The notes below the pieces were generated by a model, which saw nothing but the letters and a program-made list of their open reading frames with translations, was not told the DNA's origin and searched no databases. From Bradyrhizobium sediminis (GTDB taxonomy: Bacteria; Pseudomonadota; Alphaproteobacteria; Rhizobiales; Xanthobacteraceae): DNA of 64,000 nt. This document shows, piece by piece, positions 54,471 to 61,795 of the stretch; positions within the stretch are counted from its first letter, which is position 1; the number at the start of each line of letters is the position of its first letter. Both the position numbers and the translations under genes were made by a program. The stretch spans positions 2,664,001 through 2,728,000 of the forward strand of contig NZ_CP076135.1 in NCBI RefSeq assembly GCF_018736105.1, in the 5' to 3' direction.

Positions 54471-55562
54471 TCATGCCTGGGCCGAAAGCTCCCGCAATTT
54501 GCGGCGCTTCGCGTCCCGCCTTGCCGCGACGGCGTCGGCCAGCAGGTTTAGCGCCGGCACGGTCGTCTGCCAGTCGATGCAACCGTCCGTGATGCTCTGC
54601 CCGTAGGTCAGCGCCGTTCCCGGCAGCACATCCTGGCGGCCCGCGACCAGATTGCTCTCGATCATGACCCCGATGATGCGCTGTTCGCCGTCGGAAAGCT
54701 GGCGGGCGATATCGGCAACGACCAGCGGCTGGTTTTCAGGCTTCTTGCTGCTGTTGGCGTGACTGGTATCGATCATGATCCGCGGCGCCACGCCTGCGCG
54801 AGCAAGTTCGGCCGAGGCCGAAGCGACGCTTGCCTGGTCGTAGTTCGGCCTGCTGCCGCCACGGAGAATGATGTGGCAGTCCTCGTTGCCGGATGTTGCC
54901 GCGATCGCCGAACGGCCGCCCTTGGTCACCGCCATGAAATGGTGAGGATGCGATGCCGATTTGACGGCGTCGGCGGCGATCCGCACATTGCCGTCGGTGC
55001 CGTTCTTGAAGCCGACGGGGCAGGACAGTCCGGACGCGAGCTCGCGGTGAATCTGGCTTTCAGTGGTGCGCGCGCCGATGGCCGCCCAAGCCATCAGATC
55101 GGCGATGTATTGCGGTGTAGTGAGATCGAGGAACTCGGTCCCGGCGGGCAGACCGAGATTATTGACGGCGGAAAGCACATTGCGGGCGAGACGCAGGCCC
55201 TTGTTGATGTTGAAGCTGCCGTCGAGGTCGGGATCGTTGATCAGTCCCTTCCACCCCACCGTCGTGCGCGGTTTCTCGAAATAGACCCGCATCACGATTT
55301 CGAGCCGGTCGGCAAGCCGCTCGCGCAGCGCGACGAGTCGCTCGGCGTAGTCCATGGCTGCGACGGGATCGTGGACCGAGCAGGGGCCGACGACGACCAG
55401 AAGGCGATCGTCGGATCCGTTGAGGATGGCGTGGATGGCGTTGCGCGCCGCCATCACGACACGCGTTGCGGTCAAAGTGCGCGGGATCTCGCGCATGACC
55501 TCTTGCGGCGTAGTCAGCTCTTTAATCTCTTGGATGCGAAGGTCGTCTGTCGTGCTCAACAC
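54471..55562 (-). CDS. aroG: 3-deoxy-7-phosphoheptulonate synthase, class I (AroF/G/H type)
   Basis: The 363-residue DAHP synthase joins phosphoenolpyruvate and erythrose-4-phosphate, the first step of aromatic amino acid synthesis. Recognisable motifs are DDLRIQEIKEL, LLVVVGPCSVHDP near residue 60, RVYFEKPRTTVGWKG near 92, GARTTESQIHRELASG near 160 and a conserved LRGGSRPNYD near 240. It starts with GTG at 55562, preceded by AGGAG eight bases upstream, and matches E. coli AroG from MNYQNDDLRI. The frame open to 55649 is the terminator of the leader. Expression should be controlled by the attenuator just upstream. Confidence 0.94.
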   Translation of the reverse strand: MLSTTDDLRIQEIKELTTPQEVMREIPRTLTATRVVMAARNAIHAILNGSDDRLLVVVGPCSVHDPVAAMDYAERLVALRERLADRLEIVMRVYFEKPRTTVGWKGLINDPDLDGSFNINKGLRLARNVLSAVNNLGLPAGTEFLDLTTPQYIADLMAWAAIGARTTESQIHRELASGLSCPVGFKNGTDGNVRIAADAVKSASHPHHFMAVTKGGRSAIAATSGNEDCHIILRGGSRPNYDQASVASASAELARAGVAPRIMIDTSHANSSKKPENQPLVVADIARQLSDGEQRIIGVMIESNLVAGRQDVLPGTALTYGQSITDGCIDWQTTVPALNLLADAVAARRDAKRRKLRELSAQA

Positions 55563-55600
55563 GGCTGTGGCTCCTTGTTTTTCAGGGACCTGCCGGCCAA

Positions 55601-55630
55601 ACAAAAAGCCGCCAGATCGGGCGGCGGCTG
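55601..55630 (-). terminator. attenuator terminator before the DAHP synthase gene
   Basis: On the minus strand, AGCCGCC (plus 55623-55629) and GGCGGCT (plus 55607-55613) form the stem, followed by TTTTTGTTTG. It lies between the leader peptide stop and the aroG start, 40 bases from the GTG, which makes it an intrinsic terminator ahead of the gene rather than after one. Confidence 0.85.
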
Positions 55631-55723
55631 TTCGGACATTCTGCTGCAATTTGTCAGATTGAGCGCGATCCTCCCGCCGCCAGCGAGCTGTCGAAGCTAA
55701 AATACCAATAATAGCTGGTGGCG
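55607..55723 (-). promoter_or_regulatory. transcription attenuator with mutually exclusive hairpins
   Basis: On the minus-strand RNA, segment 1 (CGCCACCAGC, plus 55714-55723) matches segment 2 (GCTGGCGGCG, plus 55675-55684) at nine of ten pairs. Segment 2 contains GGCGGCGG, which pairs with CCGCCGCC of segment 3 (plus 55620-55630). Segment 3 pairs with segment 4 to make the terminator. Aromatic codons lie between segments 1 and 2, so a ribosome stalled there would free segment 2 to form the 2:3 antiterminator. This is the classic 1:2 / 2:3 / 3:4 scheme. Confidence 0.8.
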
Positions 55724-55734
55724 ACGGTAATCAT
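55654..55734 (-). CDS. aromatic leader peptide of the DAHP synthase gene
   Basis: A 26-codon ORF (ATG 55734, TGA at 55654-55656) upstream of aroG. Residues 7-14 read SYYWYFSF: three Tyr, one Trp and two Phe in eight codons, far above chance. All three end products of the pathway are thus sensed. It is a non-functional peptide whose translation controls the attenuator. It was too short for a normal ORF listing. Confidence 0.85.
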   Translation of the reverse strand: MITVATSYYWYFSFDSSLAAGGSRSI

Positions 55735-55795
55735 GGCTGGCCTATAGCGCATGCGGTACGGCTTGTCATCCCAAAAAATGGGCGAAAGGCCCGGT

Positions 55796-56368
55796 TCAGG
55801 ATTTGCGCGCAGCCAGCGCCATTCCGATCAGCGATGCGCCGCCGAACAGCAGGTTGATGCCGACCAGAAGGCCGATCGCCCATTCCGCCGAGCCCGGCAA
55901 GCCCGTGATGATCATCGCGGATATCAGGATGTCCAATACACCGGAGAACGCCATCCAGCTCCAGCGCTCGGACAATTCGCGGCGGTGCTCCAATGCGTAC
56001 ATGATGGTGGCGACGCCTTCAGCGAGGAAATAGGCGCCGATCACGATCGTGAGGGTCAGTACGCCCTGCGCAGGCTTGGCCAGCAGAATGATGCCGGCCG
56101 CAATCGCCAGCGCCGCCGAAATCAGCGACCACCAGAAGCCCGGCATCTGCCGGGCCCAGAATGTCATCGCTAATCCTGCTACGCCGCTGATGAGAAACAT
56201 CCAGCCCAGGAAGATCGTGATGGCAAGGCCCGCCAGCGGCGGCACGATCATCGCGGCCAAGCCCAGGATCACCAGCAGGATGCCTTCGAACAGGAAGGCC
56301 TTCCAGTGCTCACGGACCGCAGCGTTCATTTCGGATTGCAGCTTGGCGATGTCCTGGGGAAGGGTCAT
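55796..56368 (-). CDS. HdeD family acid-resistance membrane protein
   Basis: A 190-residue protein with six predicted TM helices in a DUF308 repeat arrangement: FLFEGILLVILGLAAMIVPPLAG, IFLGWMFLISGVAGLAM, FWWSLISAALAIAAGIILL, IVIGAYFLAEGVATIMYAL and so on. HdeD protects against acid at high density in E. coli; here only membership is claimed. ATG 56368 (MTLPQDIAKLQ) follows GGGAGA, against an unsupported upstream extension. Single gene. Confidence 0.9.
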   Translation of the reverse strand: MTLPQDIAKLQSEMNAAVREHWKAFLFEGILLVILGLAAMIVPPLAGLAITIFLGWMFLISGVAGLAMTFWARQMPGFWWSLISAALAIAAGIILLAKPAQGVLTLTIVIGAYFLAEGVATIMYALEHRRELSERWSWMAFSGVLDILISAMIITGLPGSAEWAIGLLVGINLLFGGASLIGMALAARKS

Positions 56369-56490
56369 GGAAAGTCTCCCGATGCCGGCGACACTGAGGT
56401 GACTCGGGCAATATAGCTTGTGCCGGCGCCGCCGGGTCAAATTTGTTGGCGGCCGCCCTTGTCAACCCAGCCTTGGTCAGCCCGGCCTCG

Positions 56491-57525
56491 TCATTGGCCG
56501 GGCATGGAGGAAAACCCCTCCGGTGTCGTGCGCATGCGATTGCGGCCGAGGATGTAGACCGCGGTGGTGGCCAGCAAGAGCGCTGCGCCGATCAGGATCG
56601 ACGTCAGGCCGATCGGGACCAGAACCAGCGCCACGTTGCGTTCGGGATTGACCAGCCAGTGGTGGATCGAGGTCAGCACGAAGGCGAGGCCGGCAAATCC
56701 GGCACCGCCGCCTGCCACCAGAAGCGCCCACATTCGCCGCAACTGGCTGAGCCGCTCGCGCGCCACGTCGGTGCGTGGCGCGTGATGGCGGCCGACCCGC
56801 CGCACCAGCCGCACCGCAAAAGCGATCGAGCTGAAGCCGATCAGCACGCTGGTGGCACCCAACACGAAGCGGGTGGATTGTTCGAGGTCTGGATTCTGTT
56901 GCAGCGCGAGTAGCGGGAAATCGAAAGCCGCATGCAGCGCCAGCGGCGCCAGCAGGATCAGGATCCGGCTGGAGATGCGCGCCCAATCGCGGTTGTGCCG
57001 ATGGGCGCCGAGCGCGGTTCCGGATCGCGCAAGCGTGAGATAGGCGCCGGCGATGATGCCGAGCGCGCCATGGAACGGCACGGTCAGCACGCTGCGCAGC
57101 GCCGCCAGCGAGCGCCAGATATCCTGGTGCTGCACGAGATAGGCCAGATTCTCATAGGCCGCGAAGCCGAGGCCGGCGGCGGCGCCATAGACCACGGTGT
57201 CCATCGGGTCGGCGCCCGGCCGGCGCCGCGTCGAGACCGCGACGATGACGAGGATTTTGACGATCTCCTCGGGCGCGGCGACACCGAGGACCGAATGCAG
57301 TACCTGCGAGAGCCAGGGATGTCCGGGGACCACGAGGAAAGCCGCAAACGGCGCGCGCGCGATGCCGAGCAGCGAAATGCTGGCGGCACCGAGCAGAAAC
57401 GCGGCCCAGACCTTGGCGGGCGGTCCCGGCCGCTCGCCGGCGGCGATCACCAGCCATAGAATCAGGAGCGCTGGCGCGATCGCCGCGGTGCCAATGACGG
57501 TAGGGAGGGCTTCGAGGAGCAGCAT
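56491..57525 (-). CDS. PrsW family glutamic-type intramembrane protease
   Basis: A 344-residue protein with about eight TM helices. PrsW motifs are present: VAAPEEIVKILVI (Glu-Glu pair) near residue 85, GFAAYENLAYL with Glu-Asn near 125, HGALGIIAGAYL with His near 150 and HAAFDFPLLAL near 200. The family cuts anti-sigma factors or other membrane proteins, and also occurs in many membrane-stress settings. No sigma/anti-sigma pair is adjacent, so the target is unknown. Confidence 0.9.
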   Translation of the reverse strand: MLLLEALPTVIGTAAIAPALLILWLVIAAGERPGPPAKVWAAFLLGAASISLLGIARAPFAAFLVVPGHPWLSQVLHSVLGVAAPEEIVKILVIVAVSTRRRPGADPMDTVVYGAAAGLGFAAYENLAYLVQHQDIWRSLAALRSVLTVPFHGALGIIAGAYLTLARSGTALGAHRHNRDWARISSRILILLAPLALHAAFDFPLLALQQNPDLEQSTRFVLGATSVLIGFSSIAFAVRLVRRVGRHHAPRTDVARERLSQLRRMWALLVAGGGAGFAGLAFVLTSIHHWLVNPERNVALVLVPIGLTSILIGAALLLATTAVYILGRNRMRTTPEGFSSMPGQ

Positions 57526-57642
57526 CAGGACGGCAGATATGCCATTTTTCGATCTAGTCCGCTGCCGGAAACACGCACATGCGACAGCAAGCAGCAGGCC
57601 TCTGGCGTTCCGGGACGCTCATGCCCGGGCAACACCCGCGGC

Positions 57643-57933
57643 TCAGCAGCCGCGGCAGATGGTCTTGAGCTTGGCGTCCAATTTCGCGTTTTCGGCGGCG
57701 AGCAGATCGACGACATGGCCTTGCTGCTCGGTCGACGTCTGGGAGACTGCCAGCTTGGCCGGCGCAGCTGGCGTTTTGGCCGCGGCAGGCTTGGCCAGCG
57801 CGATCGGCGGCGCGGCCTTGTCGTAACAGGCGAGGCGATCGCTTGCCTTGGCGATTGACTGGCATGGCGCGCTTTGTGCGATAGCAGCTCCGGAAAACGT
57901 GCAAAGTACGGTCAGTACGGCAATCAATTTCAC
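57643..57933 (-). CDS. small secreted protein with RLACYD and ICRGC motifs
   Basis: A 96-residue protein. GTG 57933 follows GGGGGA by 5 bases and starts the signal peptide (MKLIAVLTVLCTFSGAAIAQ). Mature residues 24-39 contain CQSIAKASDRLACYDKA, a motif found in several small exported proteins (C-x11-C, RLACYD). The end is ENAKLDAKLKTICRGC, matching 54164-54418. The stop codon lies inside a perfect hairpin, CCGCGGCT/AGCCGCGG (57636-57655). The four cysteines of the mature chain may form disulfides. Confidence 0.78.
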   Translation of the reverse strand: MKLIAVLTVLCTFSGAAIAQSAPCQSIAKASDRLACYDKAAPPIALAKPAAAKTPAAPAKLAVSQTSTEQQGHVVDLLAAENAKLDAKLKTICRGC

Positions 57934-58124
57934 GTATATCCCCCAGCCGGCCAATCCGGCCTGAACAACCATATCAGCTCGGAGCCCATTTGTCGGAAAC
58001 AAAACCCCGCGAGATCAGCGGAGTTTTGACGCCCCAAGGGCGATAGTCGAGTGCAACCAAGGGGTTTTCCGACTTTGTTCGTCCCGGATGCGAGGCCGTC
58101 GAAAAGCCGGATGAAGCCGGACGC

Positions 58125-59357
58125 TCATCCCGCCAGCAGGCGCCGGCAGGCGTCGACGAACACTTCGGCGCCGGTGACGATGTCGGCGTCATCCGTGTTC
58201 TCGCTCCAGTGATGGCTGATGCCGCCGATCGAGGGCACGAACAGCATGCCTGACGGCATGACGGTGGCGAGAATCTGGGCGTCGTGACCGGCGCCCGAGG
58301 GCATGCGCGCTGACCGGCCGCCGGCCAAGGCTGCGCTGGCGGCTTCGATTGCATGCTGAAAGCCGGCATCCATCATCGCAGGCGCGCCGGTGCGCAGACG
58401 CTCTATCGTGACCGTGCAGCGGCCCTTGGCGCTGACGTCCGCGGCCATGCCGCGCAACCGGTCTTCGAGGCGTTCGATCACGCGGGGATCGTCGTCGCGA
58501 ATCTGGAACAGCATTTCCGCGTGTCCCGGGATGATACTGGGTGCGCCGGGATCGAGTGTAATGCGGCCGGTGGTCCAGACCGTGCGCGGCCCGCATAGGG
58601 ACGGGAAGCGGTCGTCGATATCGACGCAGAATCTCGCCAGCGCCAGGCCGGCGTCCTTGCGGACCGCCATCCGGGTCGTGCCGGCGTGGTTCTGCTCGCC
58701 GTCAAAGACGATCCGGTATTGCCAGATGCCGACGATCGAGGTGACGACGCCGATCGAGAGACCGCCGCTTTCCAGCGTCGAGCCCTGCTCGATATGCGCC
58801 TCGAGGTATCCGATGTGGCGCCCGCGTTCGACACACGCTCGCGCCCGGCCGGCGAGGCCGGCGTCGCGCAGGGCCTCGCGCATGGTGCGGCCGCTGCTGC
58901 GGTCGCGCGCGGCGTCGAGGTCGTCCTCGCTGACGGCGCCGACATAGGACCTGGAGCCGAGGAAATGGCCGAAATGTCCTTCCTCGTCGCACCAGGCCGC
59001 GACCTCGACGGCGCCGGTCGTGTTCGGATCGGGATTGATGATGCGGGCGGCTTCGAGCGCATAGACCACGCCGAGCGGCCCATCGAGCCAGCCCGCATAA
59101 TTCTGGCTTTCGAGATGCGAGCCTGCCAGCAGTTTCGGTCCGTGTTTCGCGGATGTGCCGAGCACATTGCCGATGCCGTCGATCTCGGCCGCAAGTCCGG
59201 CCTCGGGCAGGCGCTCGGCAAGCCACTTCAGCGAGCGCAGATGCGGCTCGGAGAAAGTCGGCTTGTGGACGCCGGTCTTGTAGGCGCCGATGCCGCGCAG
59301 CGTGTGGAGATCCCTGAGGACCCGGGCGCCGTCGACGTGGTGGCGATGGTCAGGCAA
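58125..59357 (-). CDS. M20 family amidohydrolase (allantoate/carbamoyl type)
   Basis: A 410-residue zinc hydrolase of the AllC / N-carbamoyl-L-amino acid hydrolase family. The metal and catalytic region reads LLAGSHLESQNYAGWLDGPLGV near residues 77-98 in two blocks, CDEEGHFGHFLGS near 123, EAHIEQGSTLE near 188, and a dimerisation domain with RIVFDGEQNHAGTTRM. The usual SHLDS is SHLES here, replacing an Asp by Glu next to the metal His. The substrate is uncertain. It stands alone; the tRNA-Glu gene is upstream. Confidence 0.88.
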   Translation of the reverse strand: MPDHRHHVDGARVLRDLHTLRGIGAYKTGVHKPTFSEPHLRSLKWLAERLPEAGLAAEIDGIGNVLGTSAKHGPKLLAGSHLESQNYAGWLDGPLGVVYALEAARIINPDPNTTGAVEVAAWCDEEGHFGHFLGSRSYVGAVSEDDLDAARDRSSGRTMREALRDAGLAGRARACVERGRHIGYLEAHIEQGSTLESGGLSIGVVTSIVGIWQYRIVFDGEQNHAGTTRMAVRKDAGLALARFCVDIDDRFPSLCGPRTVWTTGRITLDPGAPSIIPGHAEMLFQIRDDDPRVIERLEDRLRGMAADVSAKGRCTVTIERLRTGAPAMMDAGFQHAIEAASAALAGGRSARMPSGAGHDAQILATVMPSGMLFVPSIGGISHHWSENTDDADIVTGAEVFVDACRRLLAG

Positions 59358-59505
59358 GGTTGGCTCTCATGTCGGGGAATTCCTGCAAGCACCGTCTCAA
59401 AATAAGGTCGCACTGGCAAATTCGCGGACCAACAACTCGGCTCGGCTGTGCAGCGGAAGCGGGGAAGGCGGCTGGGCGGATGCAGGTCCATCCAAAATGG
59501 ACGTT

Positions 59506-59580
59506 TGGCGCTCCCTAGCGGAATCGAACCGCTCTCTCCACCGTGAAAGGGTGGCGTCCTAACCGATAGACGAAGGGAGC
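59506..59580 (-). tRNA. tRNA-Glu (anticodon UUC)
   Basis: The minus-strand sequence folds as a 75-base tRNA with an encoded CCA. The acceptor stem GCTCCCT/AGGGAGC is perfect, followed by discriminator G. The anticodon arm CCACC-CTTTCAC-GGTGG gives anticodon TTC, and the T arm is GCGG-TTCGATT-CCGC. Coordinates include the CCA (59506-59508 in plus). Confidence 0.97.
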
Positions 59581-59883
59581 GAAACTTGAGGCCCCGCCAC
59601 AGCCAATTCGGCCGCGGCACTGCCGTCTCGCTTCAAATATGCCCGGCAAATCAACGCTTTGGAGGGGCGATGGCGCCGTGCCGGTCCCCGACCGTGGCGA
59701 CACGTTCAAGGCAGCGGGCGAACGTATAGTGGCGTTTGCGCGGCCGGGCAAGCCATCGCAGGCCCCGTTTTCGCGGCCGGTGGACAGCGGTTCCGCACCC
59801 ATTGGGCCCGGGAATATTCACCGTCTCGCAACGGTTTCTAAAGCCCCCGCGGGGTAAGGGGTAGGCGCGCAGGAGATATCGTT
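59581..59883. other. intergenic region, tRNA-Glu and PilZ gene promoters
   Basis: About 300 bases between divergent transcripts. The tRNA promoter should lie just right of 59581. I found no ORF, repeated tRNA end or integration scar here. Confidence 0.4.
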
Positions 59884-60141
59884 ATGGCCGCAGCCGCCAA
59901 GAAGCGCGAAACGCGCAAATCCATACGCCAGCCCGGCTGGATCACCCTCGAAGGCGGCTTTGCGGCGCGGCCTTGCGTGGTGCAGGACATGTCCTCGACC
60001 GGCGCCAAGATCACCATCGACGATCCCAACATGCTGCCCGCGAAGCTGCGGCTGGCGTTCTCGCGCGACGCCCGGACCGGGCGGAACTGCGAAGTGGTCT
60101 GGCGCCGCGGCAAGACCGTGGGCATCAAATTCGTGCGCTAG
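59884..60141 (+). CDS. PilZ domain protein
   Basis: An 85-residue single PilZ-like domain: KKRETRKSIRQPGWITLEGG at the start, VVQDMSSTGAKITIDD near 34 and EVVWRRGKTVGIKFV at the end. Canonical c-di-GMP ligands would be RxxxR and D/NxSxxG: KRETRK gives R8-x2-R11, close but not exact, and DMSSTGAK fits D-x-S-x2-G. It may bind c-di-GMP or be a degenerate member. A diguanylate cyclase is encoded at 16067-17179. Confidence 0.87.
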   Translation: MAAAAKKRETRKSIRQPGWITLEGGFAARPCVVQDMSSTGAKITIDDPNMLPAKLRLAFSRDARTGRNCEVVWRRGKTVGIKFVR

Positions 60142-60176
60142 CTAGCCCGGCCGGTCCGCAGGCGATAAAAGGGCGG

Positions 60177-60419
60177 ATGCGAAGCGTCTTCATTGCAATC
60201 CTTGCCATGGTGCTGCCGGCCGCGTCAGCGCTCGCCGAACAGCCTCTGGCTCCAAAGCCCAACAAGTCCGCATCCACCGCCAGGCAACTGCCGCCGAAAA
60301 ATCCGGGCGCCCGCAATTCCTGTGCGGCGTATGGTCCCGGTTTCGTCAAGGTCGAGGGCACCGAAACCTGCGTCAGAATAGGCGGCGCGGTCAGTGTCGG
60401 GGTCGGCGGCGGCCGCTAG
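60177..60419 (+). CDS. small secreted protein resembling a porin N-terminus
   Basis: An 80-residue protein with a signal peptide (residues 1-21, FIAILAMVLPAASALA) and a mature part ending CAAYGPGFVKVEGTETCVRIGG and a Gly/Val tail. The Cys49...Cys65 segment closely follows the N-terminal plug motif of Bradyrhizobium porins (CxxYGxGFxxxxGTxTCxxIGG). It is a stand-alone minimal version, without a barrel. The frame upstream overlaps the PilZ gene and is not used. Function unknown. Confidence 0.75.
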   Translation: MRSVFIAILAMVLPAASALAEQPLAPKPNKSASTARQLPPKNPGARNSCAAYGPGFVKVEGTETCVRIGGAVSVGVGGGR

Positions 60420-60450
60420 CTTCGCGAGCGTTACCTGCTACGAGGCCTGC

Positions 60451-60603
60451 ATGCAGCTCGAAATCATCGTTCCCGTCATCATGAGCTGCGCGCTGGCGTG
60501 GTGGGTCAGCCGCGGCATGAGCTGGACTACGCGGCTTGCGGTGGCAGCGGTGACGCTGGCCGTGATCGTTCTCGTCGTGTTGTTCGAGCGGTCGGGCTCT
60601 TAG
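60451..60603 (+). CDS. small two-TM membrane protein
   Basis: A 50-residue protein, MQLEIIVPVIMSCALAWWV, a short turn, then LAVAAVTLAVIVLVVLF and a polar end. GAGG lies about 8 bases upstream of ATG 60451. Two TM helices cover the chain. It lies 31 bases after the mini-porin-like gene. Small size makes the call moderate. Confidence 0.5.
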   Translation: MQLEIIVPVIMSCALAWWVSRGMSWTTRLAVAAVTLAVIVLVVLFERSGS

Positions 60604-60615
60604 GCCCGGAACCTC

Positions 60616-61263
60616 TCACGACATCGGGGGCGCGATGAACTGCTTGAATCCCGGTCGCTCTGCGAATTGCGCGAACCAGCGTTCGAGCTGGGGCAGCCTG
60701 GGCTTGGCGATGCCTTCGACGCCGAACCAGCGCCGCGCATAGGCGCCGAGCGCGATATCGGCAATGGTGAAATCGTCGCCCTCGATGAAGCGCCGGCTCG
60801 CCAATTGCGTCTCGACGATCCGCCATTGCACGGCTTCGGCGTCGGCATCCCTCTGGATAGCCGCCATGTCGCGCTTCTCGACCGGGGTCCGCACCAGCGC
60901 CCAGAACACCGGGCGGTCGACCGGCTGCAGCGTCGACAATGTCCAGTCCAGCCAGCGGTCGACCCCGGCGCGCGCCCGCGGCGCGGCGGGATAGATCGAC
61001 GATCCCTTGCCATAGGCGAGGTTGAGATAGCGTATGATCGAATTGGATTCCCACAGCACGTAGTCGCCGTCGACCAGCGTTGGCACGCGCCCGTTGGGGT
61101 TCATCGCGAGATATTCGGGCTGGTCGTTCTTGCCGAACGCCATGCCGGCATCGATGCGCCGGTAGGGCAGGTCGAGTTCGGCCAGGCACCACAGCACTTT
61201 CTGCACATTGACCGAATTGGCACGGCCCCAGACCGTCAGTTGGCGCTGATTGTTGTCCGGCAC
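60616..61263 (-). CDS. glutathione S-transferase
   Basis: A 215-residue GST. The thioredoxin fold begins LTVWGRANSVNVQKVLWCLAE, with Ser17/Asn19 near the catalytic position. The cis-Pro loop is NPNGRVPTLVDG near residue 56, and the glutathione gamma-glutamyl site ESNSIIRYLN near 72-81. The C-terminal helical domain includes FTIADIALGAYARRW. Probably theta/beta-like, conjugating or isomerising small electrophiles. Distinct from the GST at 6114-6794. Confidence 0.92.
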   Translation of the reverse strand: MPDNNQRQLTVWGRANSVNVQKVLWCLAELDLPYRRIDAGMAFGKNDQPEYLAMNPNGRVPTLVDGDYVLWESNSIIRYLNLAYGKGSSIYPAAPRARAGVDRWLDWTLSTLQPVDRPVFWALVRTPVEKRDMAAIQRDADAEAVQWRIVETQLASRRFIEGDDFTIADIALGAYARRWFGVEGIAKPRLPQLERWFAQFAERPGFKQFIAPPMS

Positions 61264-61409
61264 CCGTTTGTTCTCCCCAAGATCGGCTCTTCGCCGTTCA
61301 TAGCGGATATCAAGCAGGAATGCGCGTGCCGTCTCATCGCGGCCTGCCGGCGGAACGAAAGAAGCTCATGTGCTGCGGCAATTGTCGGGGCTCGGCGTCG
61401 TCGGGTGGC

Positions 61410-61580
61410 TTAGCCCGCGGCCCGTTCGAGCGGCCTCTCGCGGGCTTCCATCAGCTCCGCATAGCGGCTGTATTCACCGGCCATTTCCAGAAGCCGCTCG
61501 CGCACCGCCTCATCCGTGACCTGGCGGGCCAGGCGCTTGGCCTGGTCGGCCTGGAATTGGTAGTGCTTGGCCTGGCTCAT
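61410..61580 (-). CDS. small conserved helical protein, 56 residues
   Basis: A short gene below the usual ORF length. ATG 61580 is preceded by AGGTG, and the chain starts MSQAKHYQFQADQAKRLARQ and ends ERPLERAAG. It is amphipathic and helical throughout (QVTDEAVRERLLEMAGEYSR). It resembles a small unnamed protein found beside many rhizobial genes. No function known. It overlaps no other gene on either strand. Confidence 0.7.
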   Translation of the reverse strand: MSQAKHYQFQADQAKRLARQVTDEAVRERLLEMAGEYSRYAELMEARERPLERAAG

Positions 61581-61795
61581 GTGACACCTCAGAATCTAGG
61601 TCGAGTCTGAGGGCAAAAGGTTCACCGAAGGTGAACGGCTTGGGCGGCTGCTTCGCGAGATGTCACCGCAACGTGATCTGCTGGCGGATGCCGGCGCCGG
61701 CCGGCCTCGGATGCGCCTGATCGGAGCGGCGCATCCGTTGATATCACCAGCCGGTAGTCGGGATGCCGGAGGTGGACGCAGAAGTGGTGCAAGAC

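Noticed and set aside
59506..59883. tRNA-Glu as an integration site
   Set aside because: The tRNA is complete and no partial tRNA 3' repeat or integrase was seen on either side.
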